DNA from: Cololabis saira
Lineage: Eukaryota > Chordata > Actinopteri > Beloniformes > Belonidae
Direction: 5' to 3'
NCBI RefSeq assembly: GCF_033807715.1
Contig: NC_084610.1
Coordinates: forward strand, 1,338,501 to 1,402,500
DNA length: 64,000 bases
Below, piece by piece: positions 57,109 to 64,000 of this stretch (position 1 is the first letter of the stretch; the number at the start of each line of letters is the position of its first letter). Position numbers and translations under genes: made by a program. The notes below the pieces were generated by a model. That model did no database searches. It saw only the letters and a list, made by a program, of their open reading frames with translations, and was not told the DNA's origin.

Positions 57109-58094
57109 GCTCTCTGTCCACACTGAAACCGTTAAACTCTCTCTGTCCACACTGAAACCATTAAACTCTCTCTGTCCACACTGAAACCGTTAAACTCTCT
57201 CTGTCCACACTGAAACCGTTAGACTCTCTCTGTCCACACTGAAACCGTTAAACTCTCTCTGTCCACACTGAAACTGTTAAACTCTCTCTGTCCACACTGA
57301 AACCGTTAAACTCTCTCTGTCCACACTGAAACCGTTAAACTCTCTCTGTCCACACTGAAACCGTTAAACTCTCTCTGTCCACACTGAAACCGTTAAACTC
57401 TCTCTGTCCACACTGAAACCGTTAAACTCTCTCTGTCCACACTGAAACCGTTAAACTCTCTCTGTCCACACTGAAACCGTTAAACTCTCTCTGTCCACAC
57501 TGAAACCGTTAAACTCTCTCTGTCCACACTGAAACCGTTAAACTCTCTCTGTCCACACTGAAACCGTTAAACTCTCTCTGTCCACACTGAAACCGTTAAA
57601 CTCTCTCTGTCCACACTGAAACCGTTAAACTCTCTCTGTCCACACTGAAACCATTAAACTCTCTCTGTCCACACTGAAACCATTAAACTCTCTCTGTCCA
57701 CACTGAAACCGTTAAACTCTCTCTGTCCACACTGAAACTGTTAAACTCTCTCTGTCCACACTGAAACTGTTAAACTCTCTCTGTCCACACTGAAACCGTT
57801 AAACTCTCTCTGTCCACACTGAAACCGTTAAACTCTCTCTGTCCACACTGAAACCGTTAAACTCTCTCTGTCCACACTGAAACCGTTAAACTCTCTCTGT
57901 CCACACTGAAACCGTTAAACTCTCTCTGTCCACACTGAAACTGTTAAACTCTCTCTGTCCACACTGAAACCGTTAAACTCTCTCTGTCCACACTGAAACT
58001 GTTAAACTCTCTGTCCACACTGAAACTGTTAAACTCTCTCTGTCCACACTGAAACCGTTAAACTCTCTCTGTCCACACTGAAACTGTTAAACTC
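57109..58094. repeat. 29-bp minisatellite, 34 copies
   Basis: Unit ACTCTCTCTGTCCACACTGA plus AACCGTTAA. By hand count 34 copies: 24 with CCG, 3 with CCA, 7 with CTG at the one CpG. One other substitution (AGACTC, copy 4) and one 2-nt loss near 58009. No spacers between units, so not a CRISPR array. Confidence 0.96.
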
Positions 58095-58454
58095 ACGGCC
58101 AGTTAGGACAGTTCAATACAAAAAAAATAAAGCAATGGAATTGATTTTGTCACTGTAGTTCGATCGCATGGGACATGTTTTGTGTACGCAGCCGCTGCTC
58201 TTCTGCCAGAGCGAGGCTTTGTTCCCTCCCCTGCTACACGTAATTCAGGCAGCCAATCAGCACAGAGTCTCATTATCATAGCCCCGCCCCCTCAGAATCC
58301 CTCATAGAGAAGGAGGTTAGAAGCGGTAAAACTAAAGACATGGCCCACAGGCTGAATTTCTGATTTATGTAGAAAAAACAAGCTTTAGATTGTTTTTAAG
58401 ACATTCAAGGCCTGTTTAAAATATACATTAAATGCCATAATAGGTCTCCTTTAA

Positions 58455-59883
58455 ACATTAAAGCGGACTTATTCCAAAACATTAAAATCACTTTTTGAGA
58501 TTGTTTCTGACCATTTGAGTGTAATATGTTTCATATTTGAGACTACCACCTCAAAACGCTGTCATTTTCTTTGATGAGGTCTTGGTTTGGAGGACCGTTC
58601 AGATTTCCAGGGGGCTGTGACATCACAGACCTAAGCAGATTCATCTGGATGGGGGAGGAGTCAGCTACTTGACTCCACCCCTTTAATATGTCCAATATAA
58701 ACACGGCCTTTCAAGACTTGATTGGAATGAATAAGTACGCCACAAAGCCATGGTTTCTGAAAGACAGATGTAAAGAAAAGAAACTAAAGAAATTAAAAGC
58801 CATTTGAGCAAAACTAAAAGGTGAAATTAAAGGTTAATGGGTGTAAAAATCACCAAAATGAACATGTTTTCCGGTGAAGCTGTTGTCCTGAAGGAATGGC
58901 TGCAACTGTGGGCGGTGCTTCAGGTTATTCTGTGACACTGGCTCCGCCTCTGCCCCCCCGCCTTAACACAAGAAGTTTGATCAGCTTTTTGTCACAGCAC
59001 CCCAGGGGTGGGAGGGGGTGAGGTTGGGTGGAAAATTATAAAAGTGTCACCCTTCTTTCATCACCATTCACTCAGGAGCAATCCTCTATTTGAGCAGTCG
59101 GGGCACATTCTCATGCAAATAACGCCGTCACTTTTTTTTTTTTCCTCCGCCGACGTTTCCCTAATAGCTTCTTACAAATGATGTGCCATTACAAGGAGGT
59201 TTATTTAAACAAATTTAATACGTCTTTAATCAACCCTCGGCGAGCGCCTTTCAAAAGGTCATACGCCACATCAGGACGGGCTGGATACAACCCTCCCACC
59301 CCTCCAATCACGGCATTAGCTCAGGGATGGAGGGGGAGGAGGCCGACAAGAGGGGGCGGGAGGGGAGAGAGAATTATTTCACGGACAACTCATTTTAAGC
59401 AAATCTTTATTTACATTTTTATTCAGTTATTAAATTTTATTTCATCAGGCGACAGACAGGGCGGGGGCTCCCACTCGCACCCTCCTGTACTCATGGAGAC
59501 ATCTCATCTGAGAGGGAGGGGAGCGTACCAACCTTCAGTCTGACACGGGAAGGCCAGGCGATTATGCAAGTGGCTGCTGCACAACGGATGCAACCAGAGG
59601 CGGCGGTGCAGCATTTGCAGGTAGTTCATAAAAATGACGGAGACGAGGAGACGAGGAAAGTCTGAGTGCAAAACCTGAAGCCTGGAAGACCACAGAACTG
59701 AAATGGATGACTGCAGGATGCTTTTCTGAAGAACGACTTCTCAGCATTAGTAAAAACAGTGAACAAGAAAATTCCAAGCTTGAACTGTAGCTGAAGACAT
59801 CTACAGATAAATCTGCAGCAGAAGAAAGGGAGAAGAAATGACATAACGGGTCCAACATGTCCCGTCTTGTAGACGGCATCAGT
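58455..59883. other. Single-copy stretch without a gene
   Basis: 1.4 kb. 59040-59125 is complex DNA with an octamer ATGCAAAT (59114-59121) followed by CGCCGTCAC; a weak regulatory hint only. Confidence 0.35.
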
Positions 59884-60504
59884 GACTGCGTTTACATGCA
59901 GTCAAAAATCAGGTTATTGCTAATATTCCGGTTACTGAAACATTGGGAATATTCCGTTTACATGATAATTAATCATTCAGGATATCTGGATCAAACCAGC
60001 GACGCACGGAGAACATCATGACGCAATTCCCGTCATTTCTGCTTCTTCTTCCTGTATCCTAATTCAAAACAAATGCTGCTTCGCGCAACTTTTCTCTCAC
60101 CTTCTTGTAAATCTTCTATCCCGGTACTTTCTAGCGTCTACAAATGCAGAAATGTTCATATCCTTCATTACATTTATGAAGTGATTAGTCTCCTCCTGGT
60201 CTTGGTTTCTCCGTGTTTATAAGAACTTCCTGGACTCAAAAGACCAGGATTCCTTGTGAACAGAGCATGTGCAGAAAACAAATTCCTGTTCCGTTTGATG
60301 GGGATATTCTGTTTGGTGTTTACATGACCCAATATTCAGGTTTTAAAAGGAGGAACCCAGGGCTCATATTGGGGTTTTTAAAAACCTGAATATGAGCAAA
60401 TTGGGGTTATTCAAAGGGGTTATTGGTGTTTACATGGCCGTGCAAATTTGAGTTATTGCCAATATTCGGGTTTTAAAAGGGTTATTGATGCTGGAAACAC
60501 AGTC
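59884..60504 (+). repeat. Interspersed DNA element (CGTTTACATGCAGTC), copy 2
   Basis: Same orientation as and closely similar to 41576-42198 throughout, 18 kb away. Non-coding. Confidence 0.8.
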
Positions 60505-63500
60505 ATTGTCTCCCATCCAGGTGAACTCAGAGGTGTTTATCCACCATGTCCACTTCTCCTCCCATGATGGAAATAGTGATTGATTTATTCCTCCTAAAAC
60601 CTACAGTCATCTCTTTTGTCTTGTCACATTCAAGATGACATGATTGTTCCCACAACGTGCCACAAACGGGCCACCAGGTCTCTGTCGTCAGTCTCTCTGC
60701 TCTTGTCGTCAGGACAACGCAGGTTTCTCACGGGGACAAACAGTCTGAATTGTGTTAAACACCCCGGAAAAATCAAATAACATGATCGCAAATACTCTGG
60801 TCGTCCAAATACTCGTGGACCTACTGTACGTGCATCCAAAGAGGTCCTGTATCTGTTTACTTCTGTTTCAGTACTGCAGCCATTTACACAACCAACAACT
60901 GAAGCCATTAAATAAAGGAATTAAAGAGATATGGCGGCTTCAGCCAGCCCGTGCTCCCGGGATGGAAGTATCTCAATATGCAAAGACTGGGAGTGTGTGA
61001 TATTACCTCGGCGGTGTGTGCGGTGACCCGGAAGGCCTCGTAGCAGCGCCCACGGCGTGTATTACACATTCAGGCTCAGTTTAACATACATTATTAGGCC
61101 TTTTTGCCTCACAAAGACCAGATCCTCCCCAGACTCAGCTTGTTAACCCTGGATCCCGGCTGCATGCTGAGCTTTATCCAGCTATTATACAGTTATTCAT
61201 AGGAGTATCGATAGTATTCATCAGTTGGGAGTGACAGGTGTGAATATTCATGGCTGTAATGGGAGGAGCGCTGCAGCCCGAGCAAACCTCACCCCTCATT
61301 GTAATTAAAATCCAGGGCTGAACTTATTCTGGAGGACTCCACGTGTCGGATCACAGCGGCCGAGCCGAGCTGAGCGTCTTAATTTTTGGGCATGGGGGGG
61401 GCGGGCGGGGGGGGTTAACCCTTTCCACACTAATGCTTTTTTCTCAGGGTGGCATTTACACAAAATGAATTGCTTGCTTAGACGCAGCTAACTAAATAAA
61501 AGACAGCGGGGGCTGATACTATGAAAAATGGATTTTCATTACTGTTTCATTGATTCTAGTAAATAAGGGCCCCGGGCCCGCACCGCAAAGGCTGCAAAAC
61601 GGTAATAATTTAATCTGAGGTGACACAGACCAAAATGTATGTGGACAAAAAAAATCATCCTTGAATATTAAACAAGAGCCGCGAGATAGGAGGGTGGAGG
61701 GGGGGAGGGGGGTAGGGGGTGTTTGGAGGCGCATTTAGATGTATGCAGATTGCCGTCCGAGCTATTTAAAAACAAGAATTAGGTATTCCTGTCATAAATC
61801 ACGTTTGCCGCCACGGATATGCCTTGTTATGTCGGTGTTTAACGGAAACCTGAAAGGTTAAAGTACTTGGTGCATTAAATTGTACAGGGATAATTAATAC
61901 TTCTCTCCTGGCTATTTGTAAAATATGGAAACGAGAGTCAGCTGAGCTGTGACAACACGGCGCACGAAAGAGGAAACGAACACGCGGGACTAAAGAGCAA
62001 ACACTGTTTACACTTTTGAGTTGTGTAAACAGGTAAAAGGAGACATTTCGTCCGCATTTCATTTGAGTAACGGGTCCAAACAGTCTCCAGTCTGTCAGTG
62101 AGCTGGTTCCCTCCAGCACAAGTGCGTTCTCCTGCCGTATGCGTGCGCGTCAGTGCCACTAATTAGTGCCTGTTAGCGGTAAACTAGTGCAAACTCCATA
62201 ATTTGACAAGTGTGCTCCGGAGGTGTTGACCTCCGACGCTCACCGGTGTCAGCTCCGCCGACGCCGGCACCGACGCCGGCACCTCGGGGAGCGAGGTGTT
62301 GCATCTACCTGGCCCCGTCGCACCTTCCCCACATGCTGTCAGGGCCTGGCTCGTACCCCGGGTGTCAAACTGGGGGGGGGTTTAAGAGCGGGTTCAGGGG
62401 GAGCTCGCGTGTGAATCTGAGCGGCCGCCTCGTGTAGTTTTTAAAAAGAAAAAAAAAAAGAAACCGACACGGGTCGTTTGGCAAATGGCGGCTGGCCGCG
62501 TGAGCGAGAGGCGACTTGACAAGTGTCCGAGCCCATTACGCCGCGTTAGTCCACTCGCCGACTCGTGCTCCAGTGGTTATTTATGCGCGCCTTTTACATG
62601 CGCCGAGACGATCATGTCACGTTTGGGAGATAATAGCCTCGGCGTACAAAGGCACAACATCTGGAGCGAGAGCGGCGCTGAGGCCTTGTCTGATAAAGGT
62701 ATCAGCTTAACAACCTGACCCAGGTTGGTGTTTGAGCTCTGCATCAGTCAGGACACGTGAGATCCAGCCGCTTGCAGCCGTCAGCTCTCAGTTCACCTCG
62801 TGCACAAGTTAATTCATCAAATACAACTCGCTCTCTCTAAATCATTCAAACAGGAGAATCAATTCCTTCGCTCCCGCGTTCACATCCTCACTCAGGAGGT
62901 GATTTCACATTCAGGTCGGTCCTGCAGCGCCGGCGTGCTCCTGAACTTAATAAAATATTTGCTGTTTGCTCGCTACAATTAGCGGAAGATAAATAGAAAC
63001 CACATTGTTCTTGTGTCTGCTAATGGAGCTAGCCTCTGGCCGCCTCTAATTACTCCTAATGGGCAAATTAGGTTCTTTCTTCCCTTCTTTCTTCCTTCCT
63101 TTCTTTCTATTTCAAGTGCAGATTACATGTACATTTCAACCTTAACATTAAATCTAGTCTTTAGTATCTGGAGGTGTTTTCGTGCTGCGTTATAAGGAAA
63201 GGAAACTAAAGATAAAGATTAAATCCCCCAGTGAAAAGTCTCATCAAGGCATGATAATATATTATTACTCTTGTTATTATTAATCAATATAAAGATTAGA
63301 ATGTAATACTGATATTGGGAAGAAAGCATGAAAGGTAATAAAGGAAAGAAAATGATTGGCGGTTTTGGTCCTTTAAGTGGGAATGGTTGCTCGCCGTCGC
63401 TACCAGCCAACCGGACTTCCTGCTCATCCTGTGGTGCGTTTTTGGTCGAATTCTTTCAAAAATGCATTTTGTTGGAAGTTTCTCCAGCATTGATTTCCGT

Positions 63501-64000
63501 ACCTTTAACGTATGCCAAAGTTTTGCACTTGAACAGATGTCTGGGGGAAGCTCACAGTGTTTCACAGGTTTTTAGAGAGTGTATGCAAGAGAGGGAGCCT
63601 GGTTTTGTGTGGTTTTGTGGTTTGTGGTGGGCTTGCATAAGAAGAGGAGCCCCGAGACCCGGCCGGGCCCCAGTGATCCCCTGAAGCCTCGACTGCAGGG
63701 ACCGACGTTGGGTAACGTCTGCACGTGCGTGGGGGGGATCGTCCTCAAAACGGCCGCTTCTATCTAAAGCCGCGCTGGAAACACCTTTTTGCCTGATTGA
63801 CGTCCTCTGCACTCTCTCATACTCGCGCGGCAAAGGTTGAGCTTTTCCCTGACAGGATGTGGCGTGCATTTCAGAGAGAGGAGCGGCTGCACGCGAGGCG
63901 AGCACGAGGTGCAAATACAGGACTTATGCAACAACACCTGGAATATTAACGCAGGAAACAGTCTTACATCACAAGAAAGGGAATCGGATTAATTGTAACG
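60505..64000. other. Long single-copy stretch to the window end
   Basis: 3.5 kb without recognisable interspersed repeats, the longest such run here. 61180-61330, 61730-61920 and 62930-63070 are complex, TAAT/ATTA-containing segments of the kind often conserved near developmental genes. A CT-rich patch lies at 63074-63112. Frames up to 120 codons overlap on both strands and have no domains. Confidence 0.35.

Larger units (their letters stand above)
56138..58454. mobile_element. TTAA-flanked MITE, copy 2, expanded by insertions
   Basis: TTAA plus AGGGACCTATTATGAAAAAC at the left; GCCATAATAGGTCTCCT plus TTAA at the right (58451-58454). The right 210 bp match copy 1 closely. About 1.8 kb of extra DNA sits inside: a SINE, a palindromic MITE and a minisatellite. 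Confidence 0.82.

Noticed and set aside
49623..58094. CRISPR-like direct repeats (32-bp and 29-bp arrays)
   Set aside because: Units abut with no spacers, and the setting is eukaryotic; they are minisatellites.

Overview
The window looks like ray-finned (teleost) fish nuclear DNA, probably an intergenic desert or a very long intron. I infer this from the repeat complement: Tol2-like and other hAT miniature elements, fish-type Tc1-like fold-back elements, a Tf1/sushi-type Ty3/gypsy retrotransposon, LINE 3' ends, a tRNA-derived SINE, and long CA and minisatellite arrays. I found no convincing host protein-coding exon. Apart from the gypsy pol and gag remnants, one retrotransposon RT tail and three broken hAT transposase pieces, the open frames are short, low-complexity or antisense shadows.

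Layout. 0-5 kb: LINE 3' end, GC-rich 10-bp tandem, a CACTG-ended miniature element, two hAT families, and a 239-bp flank duplication around a hAT copy that lost one end. 6-9.5 kb: a minus-strand gypsy element with a TTTGC target duplication, a full 5' LTR, a 3' LTR that has lost the start of U3, gag remnant, broken protease, and an intact RT-RNase H-integrase catalytic core. 9.5-10.4 kb: an element with 12-bp flanking direct repeats carrying a palindromic MITE. 12-30.5 kb: Tc1-like fold-back elements (three copies), hAT elements with 8-bp target duplications, a LINE 3' end split by a hAT, and a 1.6-kb hAT carrying a BED zinc-finger fragment and a second hAT. 32-40 kb: more hAT copies, including a hAT nested inside another hAT with a BED-finger ORF, and an internally deleted hAT with a transposase N-terminus. 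41-48 kb: paired interspersed elements, a long CA array, an element with a nested palindromic MITE. 49-50 kb: a collapsed second LTR element and ten perfect copies of a 32-bp minisatellite. 51.5-58.5 kb: a LINE tail with another LINE/SINE inserted in it, TTAA-flanked MITEs, a hAT, a SINE with 24-bp target duplication, and a 34-copy 29-bp minisatellite. 58.5-64 kb: mainly single-copy DNA.

I count 16 hAT copies in nine families; 13 of them have a visible 8-bp target duplication (ten perfect, three with one mismatch). The main mechanistic observations are: (1) both LTR elements have a 16-nt leader complementary to an internal LTR segment, the layout expected for Tf1/sushi self-priming; (2) the unequal LTRs of the first element date its 3' deletion to after integration; (3) base variation in the 29-bp minisatellite is almost entirely CG to CA/TG at its only CpG; (4) one hAT copy has the signature of aberrant gap repair. 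I did not find an obviously new multi-gene system. Single-copy stretches that could hold conserved regulatory elements are flagged at low confidence because that needs alignment to other fish.
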